Part shown: piece after piece, positions 8,039 to 17,120 of the stretch
Numbering within the stretch: the stretch's first letter is position 1
Layout of the letters: every line of letters begins with the position of its first letter
Assembly (NCBI GenBank): GCA_018970865.1
Contig: JAGWVN010000010.1
Location: 1 to 58,991, forward strand
Source: Betaproteobacteria bacterium
GTDB lineage: Bacteria; Pseudomonadota; Gammaproteobacteria; Burkholderiales; Burkholderiaceae_E
DNA length: 58,991 nucleotides
Reading direction: 5' to 3'
Notes under the pieces: generated by a model
What the model was told of the DNA's origin: nothing
The model's database searches: none
Seen by the model: only the letters and a program-made list of their open reading frames with translations
Made by a program: the position numbers and the translations under genes

Positions 8039-9028
8039 ATGAGCTTCCAAGTCAATCGCCGCAAGGCACTCACGCTCGCTGGCGGTGCCGCGCTGGCCAG
8101 CGCCCTGCCCGCGCCCAGCCTCGCCCAGGCCCTGCCCTCGGGCCCGATCCGCATGATCGTGGGCTACCCCGCCGGTGGTGGCACCGATGTGATGGGCCGC
8201 ATCATCGCCGAGAAGCTCAAGGAGCGTCTGGGCATCAATGTGCTGGTCGAGAACCGCGCCGGCGCCAGCGGAACCCTGGCCAACGATGTCGTCGCCAAGG
8301 GCCCCACCGACGGCTCCATGATCCTCTACGCGCCCAGCGCGGCCACCACCGCCCAGAAGGCCACCCGCAAGTCGCTGCCCTATGACCTCGATAAGGACCT
8401 CGCCCCGATCACCATGGCCGGAACCGTGGCCATCGTGTACGTGGTGTCGCCCACCATCGGCGTGAAGACCCTGCCCGAGTACATCGAGTGGCTCAAGAAG
8501 AACCCCAGGAAGCACAGCTTCGGCTCCACCGCCATGGGCAGCCCCACCCACTTCTTCGGTGTCGAACTCGGTCAGGCGATCGGGATGCCGCTCGAGCCGG
8601 TGGCCTACAAGGGCGCGGCGCCCCTGATCGCCGATCTCTCGGCGGGTCACGCCCCGGCCGGCTGCGGTGGCCTTACCGACTTCCTCACCCACCACCGGGC
8701 CGACAAGCTGCGCATCCTGTGCATCTCCTCGCCCAAGCGGGCCTCGGCCGCGCCCGATCTGCCCACCATCGTCGAGCTCGGCTATCCCAAGCTCGCCAGC
8801 GACGCCTTCTATGCCTTCTACGGCCCGGGCAAGATGAGCCCGGCGCTGGTGAACCTCTGGAACAAGGAGCTGCGCGCCATCCTCGACGCGCCCGAGATGC
8901 GCCAGCGCCTGGTCGGTCTTGGCCTGGAGGTTCAGACCTCCACCCCGGCCGAGCTTGCCACCTACCAGACGAAGCAGTTCCAGCAGTTCCTCGCCTCGAT
9001 GAAAGCTGCGGGCTTCGAACCGGAGTGA
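8039..9028 (+). CDS. tctC: Bug/TctC-family periplasmic solute receptor, tandem paralogue
   Basis: 329-residue receptor of exactly the same length as its upstream neighbour and colinear with it through long shared blocks (VGYPAGGGTDVMGRII, GSPTHFFGVELG, LTHHRADKLRI, DLPTIVELGYPKLA), so the pair arose by tandem duplication. I use ATG 8039, which has CCGGAGA upstream at 8024-8030; the ATG at 8030 lies inside that ribosome-binding site. The signal peptide contains NRRKALTLAGG and probably ends after PSLAQA. The MFS gene overlaps its stop codon, which suggests co-transcription of receptor, receptor and permease. Confidence 0.93.
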   Translation: MSFQVNRRKALTLAGGAALASALPAPSLAQALPSGPIRMIVGYPAGGGTDVMGRIIAEKLKERLGINVLVENRAGASGTLANDVVAKGPTDGSMILYAPSAATTAQKATRKSLPYDLDKDLAPITMAGTVAIVYVVSPTIGVKTLPEYIEWLKKNPRKHSFGSTAMGSPTHFFGVELGQAIGMPLEPVAYKGAAPLIADLSAGHAPAGCGGLTDFLTHHRADKLRILCISSPKRASAAPDLPTIVELGYPKLASDAFYAFYGPGKMSPALVNLWNKELRAILDAPEMRQRLVGLGLEVQTSTPAELATYQTKQFQQFLASMKAAGFEPE

Positions 9029-10233
9029 GTCCGCGCGCGCTCACGGCGCTGATGTGCACCTACCTCGGCCTCACGGTGCTGGGGTTCCACGGTGTCGCGG
9101 CGCTGCTGCCAGGGTTCATGGACCTCTGGCAGCTGAGCGAAACCCAGGCGGGCTGGCTGCTCGGCGTGATGTCGCTGTGCTCCCTGCTCGCCTCCCCGGC
9201 CATCGCCCTCACCGACCGGGTCGACACCCGGTGGGTGCTGCTGGCGGGCACGGTCTGCAACATCGTCGGCTACGCCGGCTTCGGCCTGTTCGCCGACGGG
9301 CTTTTCTCGGGCATGTTCTTCCGCGGCCTGGCCGGCGTGGGCTATGTGCTCTCGTACATGCCGGGCATCAAGGCGATGGCCGATCGGCTCGCGCCGGCCG
9401 ATCAGGCCCGCGCCACGGCCACCTATGTGTCGAGCTTCTCGATCTGCTCGAGCCTGTCGGTGGCGCTGGCCGGGCTGGTGGCCGGCTGGGCCGGCTGGCG
9501 CTGGGCCTTCGCGGTGCCGGTGGTCAGCAACCTGATCGCGGCCGCGCTGGTGCTGTTCGTGCTGAAGCCGGCCGCCCCGGCGGGGGCCGGGCGGCCCGCC
9601 GCTGCCGGCGCGGGCCTGTTCGGCTGGCGCGCGGTCACCGGCAACCGCAGCGCCATGGGCTTCGTGGCGGGCGGCTTCTCGCACACCGTGGAGCTGCTCG
9701 CCATGCGCGGCTGGACGGTGGCCTTCCTGGCCTTCGCCGTGTCGCTGCATCCCGGCTCCGCGCCGGCCTGGAACCTGTCGCTGGTGGCCACGCTGCTCAT
9801 CCTGCTGGGCGTGCCCAGCGGCGTCATCGGCGGGGCGATCGGCGCGCGCCACGGCCTGGCCCGGGTGTCGGTGGTGGTGATGGTGCTCTCGGCGATCAAC
9901 GCGCTGGTGGTGGGCTTTTCCGCTGCGCTGCCCTTCTGGGTGTTCTTCCTGGGGCCGATGGTCCTGCACAACATCCTGGTGCTGGCCGACAGCGGCACGC
10001 TCTCGGCCGGCCTGATGTCGCGCGCCGATCCGGCGCGCCGCGGCGCGACCGTGGCCTTCTACACCATGGTGGCCTCGGTGGGCTCCTTCGTGGGGCCGGT
10101 GCTGCTCGGCACGGTGCTCGACGCCGCGGGCGGGCGCCAGTCGCTGCTCGCCTGGGGCCTGGCCTTCGGCAGCGTGGGCCTGATCGGCCTGATGGCCGCG
10201 GCCACGCTGCACCGGCTCGCCGGCCGAGACTAG
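9025..10233 (+). CDS. MFS transporter
   Basis: Major facilitator superfamily permease, 402 residues if started at GTG 9025, which overlaps the tctC stop as GTGA; ATG 9052 is an alternative start nine residues later. About twelve hydrophobic helices are visible, with the loop 2-3 region LTDRVDTRWVLLAGTVCN near residue 55-70, and a central hydrophilic Ala/Gly-rich linker near 185-200 that separates the two six-helix halves. The substrate is not recognisable. Being coupled to two tctC receptors suggests that it moves a related carboxylate or the product of its metabolism. Confidence 0.85.
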   Translation: MSPRALTALMCTYLGLTVLGFHGVAALLPGFMDLWQLSETQAGWLLGVMSLCSLLASPAIALTDRVDTRWVLLAGTVCNIVGYAGFGLFADGLFSGMFFRGLAGVGYVLSYMPGIKAMADRLAPADQARATATYVSSFSICSSLSVALAGLVAGWAGWRWAFAVPVVSNLIAAALVLFVLKPAAPAGAGRPAAAGAGLFGWRAVTGNRSAMGFVAGGFSHTVELLAMRGWTVAFLAFAVSLHPGSAPAWNLSLVATLLILLGVPSGVIGGAIGARHGLARVSVVVMVLSAINALVVGFSAALPFWVFFLGPMVLHNILVLADSGTLSAGLMSRADPARRGATVAFYTMVASVGSFVGPVLLGTVLDAAGGRQSLLAWGLAFGSVGLIGLMAAATLHRLAGRD

Positions 10234-10328
10234 CGCGCCTGCGCGCGGCGCCGGGCTGGCGCAGAATGCGCAGCGTTCCTCCAGTCACGCTGCGTTCCTC
10301 CCTCCAACGCCTTTCGCGAGCTCCCGCC

Positions 10329-11027
10329 ATGATCCGCTTCTACTTCAACGCCGCCCCCAACCCCATGAAGGTGGCCCTGCTCCTCGAGGAGCTCGGCCTG
10401 CCCTACCAGGGCGTGCCGGTGGATACCCGCAAGGGCGAGCAGTTCGCGCCCGCCTTCCTGCAGGTGAACCCCAACGGGAAGGTGCCGGCGCTGGTCGATG
10501 GCGAGGCCGTCATCTTCGACAGCAATGCCATCCTGCTCTACCTGGCCGACAGGGCCGGCCACTTCGTGCCGCCGGTGTCCGACGCGGTCGGCCGCGCCGA
10601 GATGCTCTCCTGGCTGATGTTCGTGGCGAGCGGCATCGGCCCCTTCTCGGGCCAGTCGGTGCATTTCCGCCACGCCGCCCCCGAGCCGAAGGAGTACGCG
10701 CTCAACCGCTATGACTACGAAGCCCATCGTCACTGGAAGCTCATCGAGGACCGGCTCGCGGCCCATCCCTACATGGTCGGCGGCCAGTACGGCATCGTCG
10801 ACATGGCGGTGTGGGGCTGGGCGCGCCTGCTGCCCTTCGTGCTCGGCGGCGAGCAGCACTGGGCGCAGTACCCGAATGTGCGCCGCCTGCTCGACGAGGT
10901 GAATGCGCGGCCGGCGGCTGCGCGGGCCGAGCAGCTCAAGGCCTCGCACACCTTCAAGACCGAGAACGACGACGAGGCCCGTCGCTTCATGTTCCCGCAG
11001 AACGAGCGCCTCAAGCGCGGCGCCTGA
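10329..11027 (+). CDS. Glutathione S-transferase family protein (Ure2p/Nu-like)
   Basis: Cytosolic GST-fold protein of 232 residues. The N-terminal thioredoxin-like domain runs to about residue 80 and has the glutathione-contact motifs NPNGKVPALVD and DSNAILLYLAD; PNPMKVALLLEELG places it near Ure2p/Nu-class GSTs, which often act as disulfide reductases. The C-terminal helical domain carries YGIVDMAVWGWARLLPF, the usual capping box. The upstream 95 bases contain a direct repeat GCGTTCCTCC (10273-10282 and 10292-10301). An SDR gene follows 28 bases downstream and is probably in the same transcript. Confidence 0.88.
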   Translation: MIRFYFNAAPNPMKVALLLEELGLPYQGVPVDTRKGEQFAPAFLQVNPNGKVPALVDGEAVIFDSNAILLYLADRAGHFVPPVSDAVGRAEMLSWLMFVASGIGPFSGQSVHFRHAAPEPKEYALNRYDYEAHRHWKLIEDRLAAHPYMVGGQYGIVDMAVWGWARLLPFVLGGEQHWAQYPNVRRLLDEVNARPAAARAEQLKASHTFKTENDDEARRFMFPQNERLKRGA

Positions 11028-11055
11028 TTCCTTTCCAATCCCACAGGAGACATCC

Positions 11056-11829
11056 ATGGATCTCGGACTCACCGGCAAGGTGGCCATCATCACCGGCGGC
11101 ACCCAGGGCATCGGCAAGGCCACCGCGGAACGGCTCGCCGCTGAAGGCGCGAAGGTGGTCATCGTGGCCCGCGGCCAGCCGCGGCTCGATGCCGTGGCCG
11201 CGGGCATCCGCGCCGCCGGCGGCGCAGTGCACACCGTGTCGGCCGATGTGGCCCAGCCCGGCGAGGCGCAGCGCATCGTGGCCGAGGCGCTCAAGGCCTT
11301 CGGCGGCATCGACATCGTGATCAACAACGCCGGCACCTCGGCCACCGGCGCCTTCGAGTCGGTGACCGACTCGGCCTGGCAGGCCGACTTCGACCTGAAG
11401 CTGTTCGCCGCGGTGCGCCTGGTGCGCGAGGCCATCCCCCACATCCGTCAGCGCGGCGGCGGGCGGATCGTGAATGTCACCAACATCGGCGCCAAGCAGC
11501 CCGGGGCGCGCACCATGCCCACCACCGTCACCCGGGCCGCCGGCCAGGCCATGACCAAGGCGCTCTCCAAGGAGTACGCGCCCGACAACATCCTGGTGAA
11601 CTCGGTGTGCATCGGGCTGGTCCGCGCCGGCCAGCACGAGACCAAGGCCGCCGCGGCCGGTGTCGATCTCGAGACCCACTACGCCACGATCGGCAAGACC
11701 GTGCCGCTGGGCCGGGTGGGCCGTGCCGAGGAGGCCGCCAGCGTGATCACCTTCCTGGTGTCCGACATGGCGAGCTTCGTCACCGGCTCGAGCATCAACA
11801 TCGACGGCGGCGCCTCGGCGGTGTTCTGA
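11056..11829 (+). CDS. SDR-fold protein lacking the catalytic Tyr-Lys pair
   Basis: Short-chain dehydrogenase/reductase fold, 257 residues from ATG 11056 with AGGAG seven bases upstream. The NAD(P) site TGGTQGIG is near residue 14 and the structural NNAGT near 90, and the C-terminus ends in the standard GSSINIDGGAS. At the active site the expected YxxxK reads T-T-V-T-R (codons ACC ACC GTC ACC CGG at about 11521-11535), so both the catalytic Tyr and Lys are absent. This matches the divergent BKR-like SDR subgroup, which lacks a perfect tetrad. Function as an ordinary ketoreductase is doubtful. It follows the GST gene and converges on the hydrolase gene. Confidence 0.85.
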   Translation: MDLGLTGKVAIITGGTQGIGKATAERLAAEGAKVVIVARGQPRLDAVAAGIRAAGGAVHTVSADVAQPGEAQRIVAEALKAFGGIDIVINNAGTSATGAFESVTDSAWQADFDLKLFAAVRLVREAIPHIRQRGGGRIVNVTNIGAKQPGARTMPTTVTRAAGQAMTKALSKEYAPDNILVNSVCIGLVRAGQHETKAAAAGVDLETHYATIGKTVPLGRVGRAEEAASVITFLVSDMASFVTGSSINIDGGASAVF

Positions 11830-11860
11830 GGTCAGGGCGCGGCGCGCCCGGCCGGGACCG

Positions 11861-11882
11861 CGCGGGGCTTCGGCCCCCGCGG
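11861..11882. terminator. GC hairpin between convergent genes
   Basis: Short inverted repeat GCGGGGC / GCCCCCGC around a TTCG loop in the 66-base gap between the convergent SDR and serine hydrolase genes. There is no T-tract on either side, so it is at best a pause or processing hairpin for both transcripts. Confidence 0.35.
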
Positions 11883-11895
11883 CCTGGCGCCTGCG

Positions 11896-13071
11896 TCAGC
11901 CCAGGGCCGCGTAGGCCGCGCGCTTCATGTCGAACGAGAACGGGTGCCAGAAGGCGATGTCGCGCTGCGCCATCACCACCCCGGCGATGTTGCGGCGCGG
12001 ATTGATCCACCAGTGGGTGCCGGCCATGCCGCCCCACTGGAATTCATCGACCGAATCGGCCGGGTCGCCGGGCGCCTCGGCCAGCGTGACCGCGCCGCCC
12101 AGGCCGTAGCCCTTGCCCGGGATCGGGCCCGGAAAGCCGGCGTACACCCCCTCCGGCAGGTGGTTGCGCATCATCAGGGCCAGGGTTTCCGGCCTCAGCA
12201 GACTGGGCCCGCCGGGCATCAGGCTGCGGATCAGCGCGATGGTGTCGGGCAGCGTGGACACCAGGCCGCCACCGCCCGAGAGCCGCGCCACCGGCTGCAG
12301 GTGCGCGCCGCGCCAGGGCACGTTGTCTACCCGGGTGAGCCCGGGCTTGAGCGGCCGGCTCAGGCTCGCGCCGCGGTAGTGGGCCACCAGGCGATCGCCA
12401 CCGCCGGGCGGCACCACGAAGCCGGTGTCGTGCATGCCCAGCGGCGCGAAGATGCGCTCGCGCAGGAACCCGTCGAAGGTCTGGCCGCTGACCACCTCCA
12501 CCAGTCGTCCGAGCACATCGCTGGCGATGGAATAGGCCCAGCCCTCGCCGGGATGGAAGTAGAGCGGCAGCGGCTCGAGCCGGTCCATCATCACCGACAG
12601 CGGCGTGGTCTCGTCGCGCACCTTGTGGTCGATGAAGGCCTGGTAGAGCAGCGTGCCGGGGTCGAGCAGGCCGTAGCCCAGGCCCGAGCCGTGGCACAGC
12701 AGCTGGCGCAGCGTGATCGAGCGGCGCGCCGGCTCGGTGTCGTCGAGCGAGGTGGCGCCGGGCCGCAGCACCCGTCGGCGCGCGAGCTGCGGCAGGTGCT
12801 CCTCGATCGGCGCGTCCAGACCCACCCGGCCTTCGTCGACCAGCATCAGCGCCGCGCAGGAGGCGATCAGCTTGGTGCTCGAGAACATGCGAAAGAGGTG
12901 GTCGGGCCGCAGCGCCTCGCCGCGCTCGCGGTCGGCCCAGCCGATGCAGTGCTGGTCGACCACCTCGCGGCCGACCAGCACCGCCGAGGACACGCCTGCG
13001 AGCAGCTCGCCATCGACCGCCGCCCGCATGGCGGCGTGCAGTCCAGCGAAATCACGCGTGGTGGTGCTCAT
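11896..13071 (-). CDS. Serine hydrolase, beta-lactamase class C/EstB family
   Basis: 391-residue serine hydrolase with the penicillin-binding-protein/class C beta-lactamase fold. The nucleophile motif SxxK is SSTK near residue 65 (FRMFSSTKLIAS), the second motif Tyr is in GWAYSIASDVLGRL near 175, and a Gly-rich GGMAGTHWWINP near 350 stands for the HxG/KTG strand. No signal peptide is present, so it is cytoplasmic and likely an esterase (EstB-like) rather than a beta-lactamase. Its ATG overlaps the stop of the acyl-CoA dehydrogenase gene, indicating translational coupling and a shared catabolic role. Confidence 0.88.
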   Translation of the reverse strand: MSTTTRDFAGLHAAMRAAVDGELLAGVSSAVLVGREVVDQHCIGWADRERGEALRPDHLFRMFSSTKLIASCAALMLVDEGRVGLDAPIEEHLPQLARRRVLRPGATSLDDTEPARRSITLRQLLCHGSGLGYGLLDPGTLLYQAFIDHKVRDETTPLSVMMDRLEPLPLYFHPGEGWAYSIASDVLGRLVEVVSGQTFDGFLRERIFAPLGMHDTGFVVPPGGGDRLVAHYRGASLSRPLKPGLTRVDNVPWRGAHLQPVARLSGGGGLVSTLPDTIALIRSLMPGGPSLLRPETLALMMRNHLPEGVYAGFPGPIPGKGYGLGGAVTLAEAPGDPADSVDEFQWGGMAGTHWWINPRRNIAGVVMAQRDIAFWHPFSFDMKRAAYAALG

Positions 13072-14210
13072 GCGGCCCCCGTGCCCAGGTTGCGGCTGAT
13101 GATGTCGCGCAGCACCTCGGAGGCGCCGCCGGCAATGCGCGAGACCCGGGCATCGACCCAGGCGCGGCCGATGCCGTACTCGGCGCTGTAGCCGTAGCCG
13201 CCGTGCAGCTGCAGGAATTCGTCGAGGAAGCGGCCCATGGTCTCGGTGGCCACCAGCTTGGCCATGGCGGCCTTCTCGCTGCTGATGCCGCCAGCCATGT
13301 GCTCGGCGGCGCAGGCATCGACGAAGGTGCGCAGCATCGTGATGTAGGCCTTGGCCTCGGCGAGCTTGAACTTGGTGTTCTGGAAACCGATGATGGGGTT
13401 GCCGAAGACCTTGCGATCGGTGGTGTAGCGGATGGTGGCCTCGAGCTGGGTCTCGAGGGTGGCGGCCGAGCGCATCGCGATCACTAGCCGCTCCTGCGGC
13501 AGCTGCTCCATCAGGTACACGAAGCCGCGGCCTTCCTCGCCCACCAGGTTGCCGGCGGGCACGCGCACCGAGTCGAAGAAGAGCTCGGCGGTGTCCTGGG
13601 CCTTCAGGCCGATCTTGTCCATCGGCTGGCTGCGGGTGAAGCCCGGCGTGCCCTCTTCCACGGCGATCAGCGACACGCCTTTCGCGCCGGCGGCCGGGTC
13701 GGTCTTGCAGGCCACCAGCACCACGCCGCAGTTGAAGCCGTTGGTGATCCAGACCTTCTGCCCGCTGATCACCCACTCGTCACCGTCGCGCACGGCATGG
13801 GTGCGGATGCTCTTGAGGTCGCTGCCGGTGCCGGGCTCGGTCATGGCGATGGAGCCGATGATCTCGCCGGCGCACAGCCGCGGCAGCAGGCGCTGCTTGA
13901 GGGGCTCGCTGCCGTAGTGCAGCAGGTAGGGCGAGACCATGTCGGAGTGCACCGGGATGCCGAGATTGGCGCCCACCCGCACCATCTCCTCGGTGACGAT
14001 GCAGGCATGGAGGAAGTCGCCGCCCGGCCCGCCGTACTCGGTGGGGATGGTGGTGCACAGCACGCCGTGCTCGCCGGCCTTGCGCCAGAACGCGCGCGGG
14101 CTGTGGCCGGCCTTCTCCCACTCGCGGTAGTGGGGGGCGATCTCGCGTTCGCAGAATCGTCGGACCTGCTCGCGGAACTGTTCGTGCTCGGGGGAGAAGA
14201 GGGTGCGCAT
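13068..14210 (-). CDS. Acyl-CoA dehydrogenase
   Basis: FAD-dependent acyl-CoA dehydrogenase of 380 residues from ATG 14210, introducing the alpha,beta double bond in a CoA thioester. The FAD/substrate segment MTEPGTGSDLKSIRT lies near residue 125 and the C-terminal LHGGYGYSAEYGIGRAWVDA near 340. The catalytic Glu position of medium-chain enzymes (in YEGT) is Gly here (RIAGGASEV), so the base is probably on the earlier G-helix, as in isovaleryl- and long-chain enzymes. First gene of a two-gene transcript with the serine hydrolase; the acyl substrate is unknown. Confidence 0.92.
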   Translation of the reverse strand: MRTLFSPEHEQFREQVRRFCEREIAPHYREWEKAGHSPRAFWRKAGEHGVLCTTIPTEYGGPGGDFLHACIVTEEMVRVGANLGIPVHSDMVSPYLLHYGSEPLKQRLLPRLCAGEIIGSIAMTEPGTGSDLKSIRTHAVRDGDEWVISGQKVWITNGFNCGVVLVACKTDPAAGAKGVSLIAVEEGTPGFTRSQPMDKIGLKAQDTAELFFDSVRVPAGNLVGEEGRGFVYLMEQLPQERLVIAMRSAATLETQLEATIRYTTDRKVFGNPIIGFQNTKFKLAEAKAYITMLRTFVDACAAEHMAGGISSEKAAMAKLVATETMGRFLDEFLQLHGGYGYSAEYGIGRAWVDARVSRIAGGASEVLRDIISRNLGTGAA

Positions 14211-14307
14211 GGCGTCCTGATGTCGGCCTGAAGATGACTGCCTGATGATAGGCCGCGCGCAGCGCGTGGCCGTTCCGAAAGCCCCCGCCGACCGGTATGC
14301 TGACTTG

Positions 14308-15006
14308 ATGAGACCCCGACACTCCGAATCCCACCGCACCCATCGCATCGGCTGGCTGCGCGCCGCGGTGCTCGGCGCCAATGACGGCATCGTCTCCACC
14401 GCCAGCCTGCTGCTCGGCGTGGCCGCCGCGCAGGCCGACCGGCCGGCCATCCTGGCCGCGGGGGTGGCGGCACTGGCCGCCGGCGCGATGTCCATGGCGG
14501 CCGGCGAGTATGTGTCGGTGCACTCGCAGGCCGACACCGAGCAGGCCGAGCTCGCGCGCGAGCGCGACGAGCTGGCCACCGACAGTGCCGGCGAGCTGCG
14601 CGAGCTCACCGCCATCTACACGGCCCGCGGTCTCGAGCCGGCGCTGGCCGCGCAGGTGGCCGAGCAGCTCACCGCGCACGACGCCCTCGCCGCCCATGCC
14701 CGCGACGAGCTCGGCATCTCCGACACCCTGGGCGCGCGCCCGGTGCAGGCCGCGCTCGCCTCGGCGGGCAGCTTCTCGGTGGGCGCCCTGCTGCCGCTGG
14801 CGGTGGCGGCGCTCGCGCCGCGCGCCCAGCTCGACGCGGCAGTGGCCGGGTCGGCGCTGGTCTTCCTGGCGCTGCTCGGCGCGGTTGCCGCGCGCGCCGG
14901 TGGCGCCCCGCCCGTCCGGGCCTCGCTGCGGGTGACGCTCTGGGGGGCGCTCGCCATGGCGGTCACCGCGGCGGTGGGCGCCCTCTTCGGCACGGTGGTG
15001 GCCTGA
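14308..15006 (+). CDS. VIT1/CCC1-family transporter
   Basis: Membrane protein of 232 residues in the VIT1/CCC1 family, which moves Fe(II) or Mn(II). ATG 14308 is chosen because the preceding in-frame residues are hydrophilic and unlike the family. The first helix motif LRAAVLGANDGIVSTASLLLGVA (residues about 14-36) and the second AAGAMSMAAGEYVSVHSQAD (about 56-75) are diagnostic. A charged cytoplasmic helix region (about 75-135) carries Glu-rich metal-handling segments, followed by three helices. It is divergent from the acyl-CoA dehydrogenase and stands alone. Confidence 0.9.
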   Translation: MRPRHSESHRTHRIGWLRAAVLGANDGIVSTASLLLGVAAAQADRPAILAAGVAALAAGAMSMAAGEYVSVHSQADTEQAELARERDELATDSAGELRELTAIYTARGLEPALAAQVAEQLTAHDALAAHARDELGISDTLGARPVQAALASAGSFSVGALLPLAVAALAPRAQLDAAVAGSALVFLALLGAVAARAGGAPPVRASLRVTLWGALAMAVTAAVGALFGTVVA

Positions 15007-15107
15007 ACGCAGGGCGCCCCGCCCGGGGGCTGGAGTAGCATCCGCGCGTCCAGGCGGCGCGGCCCAGCACGGTCGCGCCGGCTCCTCCTTGTCTTCGGAG
15101 CGAACCC

Positions 15108-17048
15108 ATGAGCAGGTTCTTCGAACCCTTTGCAGGCACGCCCAACCCGTCCACCCAGCCCAGCATCGGCGAGCTGATCGCCAACCCGCAGCGCCGAACC
15201 TGGCTGGGCGGGGCCACCGCCGCCTCGCTCGCCTCGGTGCTGGCCCTGGAGGGCTGCGCGGCGCTGCCGGCGTCGTCTGCGGGCGCGCCGGCCGGTCCGC
15301 TGCTTGGCTTCAAGGGCATCGCGGCGTCTGCCGAGGATGCGGTCCGGGTGCCCGAGGGCTATCGCGCCGATGTGCTGGTGGCCTGGGGCGACCCGATCGG
15401 CGATGTGCGCGGCATGCCGGCCTTCCAGTGGGATGCCGGCAACAGCGCCCAGGATCAGGAGCTGCAGTCGGGCACTCACCATGACGGCATGCACTTCTTT
15501 CCGCTGCCGCTCGGGTCGCGCGGGTCCACGCATGGCCTGCTGGTGATGAACCACGAGTATCCCGACAACAACGGCCTGTTCCCCGACGGCATGGCCAACT
15601 GGTCGCTGGCCAAGGTGCGCAAGTCGCAGGCCTCGGTGGGCTGCTCGGTTCAGGAGATCCGCCTGGTCGATGGCCGCTGGTCGCTGGTGCGGCCCTCGCG
15701 CTTCGCGCGCCGCATCCACGCCAACACCCCCATGCGCATCGGCGGGCCCGCGGCCGGCCATCCGCTGATGCGCACCGCGGCGAGCCCCGCCGGCCGCGAG
15801 GCCGCGGGTACGGTCAACAACTGCGCCAATGGCTTCACACCCTGGGGCACCTACCTCACCTGCGAGGAGAACTTCAGCTTCCACTTCAGGGCGCCGGCGC
15901 AGCCCACCGCCTTCGAGGAGCGCTACGAGCTCAGCCCGAAGGTGCGCTTCTCGTTCCGCTGGGGCGAGGCCGATCCGCGCTTCGACCTCGATCGCAACCG
16001 CAACGAGGCCAACCACTTCGGGTGGGTGGTGGAGATCGATCCCTTCGACCCGGCCTCGGTGCCGGTCAAGCGCACCGCGCTCGGCCGCTTCTCCCACGAG
16101 GGCGCCACGGTCACGGTCTGCAAGGATGGCCGGGTGGCGGTCTATTCGGGCGATGACCGCGGCTTCGAGTACCTCTACAAGTTCGTGAGCAGCCGGCCCT
16201 GGAACCCCGCCGATCGCGCCGCCAATGCCGGCCTGCTCGACGAGGGCACGCTGCATGTGGCGCGCTGCAACCCCGACGGCAGCGGCGAGTGGATCGAGCT
16301 CGTGCATGGCCGCAACGGTCTCACCGCCGAGGCCGGCTTCGACTCGCAGGGCGCGGTGGTGATGTTCGCGCGCGCCGCCGCCGACCGGGTGGGCGCCACC
16401 CGCATGGACCGCCCCGAGTGGGTGGCCCGCCATCCCCGCACCGGCGACATGTATGTCACCCTCACCAACAACGCCGGCCGCGGCCGTGACGGCGCCGAAG
16501 GCCCCAACCCGGCGAACCCGCGCGCGCCCAACCGCTACGGCCACATCATGCGCTGGACCGAGGAGGGCGCCGATCACGCCGCCACCCGATTCCGCTGGGA
16601 GACCTTCATCCTTGCCGGCGACCCGGCCCACGCCGATGCCGGCCAGCGCGGCAACATCCAGGGCGATCTCTTCGCCTCGCCCGATGGCCTGTTCATCGAC
16701 GATCGTGGCGTGATGTGGGTGCAGACCGATGTCTCGCCCAGCGCGCTGCTCAAGACTGACCACGCGATCTACGGCAACAACCAGGTGGTGGCGGTCGACC
16801 CGGTCACCCGCGAGGCGCGCCGCTTCCTCACCGGGCCGCGCGGCTGCGAGCTCACCGGCGGCTGCATGACCCCCGATGGCCGCACGCTGTTCGTGAACAT
16901 CCAGCATCCCGGCGAGATGGGCGCCCTCGGCACCGATCCGGCCAATCCGCGCCAGCTCTCCAACTGGCCCGACTTCCGGCCCGACGGCCGGCCGCGCTCG
17001 GCCACGGTGGCGGTGCGTCGCGCCGACGGCGGCGTGGTGGGCACCTGA
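15108..17048 (+). CDS. PhoX-family alkaline phosphatase (DUF839)
   Basis: Exported protein of 646 residues in the PhoX/DUF839 family; characterised members are Ca/Fe-dependent Tat-exported phosphatases that release phosphate from monoesters. The N-terminus has NPQRRTWLGGATAASL near residue 25-42, a twin-arginine signal, and a Cys in LEGCAALP that could be a lipobox. Typical PhoX segments follow: HHDGMHFFPLP, NHEYPDNNGLFPDGM, NNCANGFTPWGTYLTCEENF and RFSHEGATV. GGAG lies ten bases before ATG 15108 and TAGCAT (15036-15041) is a possible -10 box. It converges on the MFS gene downstream. Confidence 0.92.
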   Translation: MSRFFEPFAGTPNPSTQPSIGELIANPQRRTWLGGATAASLASVLALEGCAALPASSAGAPAGPLLGFKGIAASAEDAVRVPEGYRADVLVAWGDPIGDVRGMPAFQWDAGNSAQDQELQSGTHHDGMHFFPLPLGSRGSTHGLLVMNHEYPDNNGLFPDGMANWSLAKVRKSQASVGCSVQEIRLVDGRWSLVRPSRFARRIHANTPMRIGGPAAGHPLMRTAASPAGREAAGTVNNCANGFTPWGTYLTCEENFSFHFRAPAQPTAFEERYELSPKVRFSFRWGEADPRFDLDRNRNEANHFGWVVEIDPFDPASVPVKRTALGRFSHEGATVTVCKDGRVAVYSGDDRGFEYLYKFVSSRPWNPADRAANAGLLDEGTLHVARCNPDGSGEWIELVHGRNGLTAEAGFDSQGAVVMFARAAADRVGATRMDRPEWVARHPRTGDMYVTLTNNAGRGRDGAEGPNPANPRAPNRYGHIMRWTEEGADHAATRFRWETFILAGDPAHADAGQRGNIQGDLFASPDGLFIDDRGVMWVQTDVSPSALLKTDHAIYGNNQVVAVDPVTREARRFLTGPRGCELTGGCMTPDGRTLFVNIQHPGEMGALGTDPANPRQLSNWPDFRPDGRPRSATVAVRRADGGVVGT

Positions 17049-17100
17049 GCGCCGCGGGTCTCTGGCCGCGGGCCGCGGTTCTGTCAGGGACGGGCGCTGA

Positions 17101-17117
17101 TCGCGCGGGCCGCGCGA
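17101..17117. terminator. Perfect inverted repeat between convergent genes
   Basis: TCGCGCGG and CCGCGCGA flank a single base just outside the 3' end of the MFS gene and 53 bases past the PhoX stop. It can form a tight hairpin on both strands but has no T-tract, so its role as a terminator is only suggested. Confidence 0.3.
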
Positions 17118-17120
17118 TGC

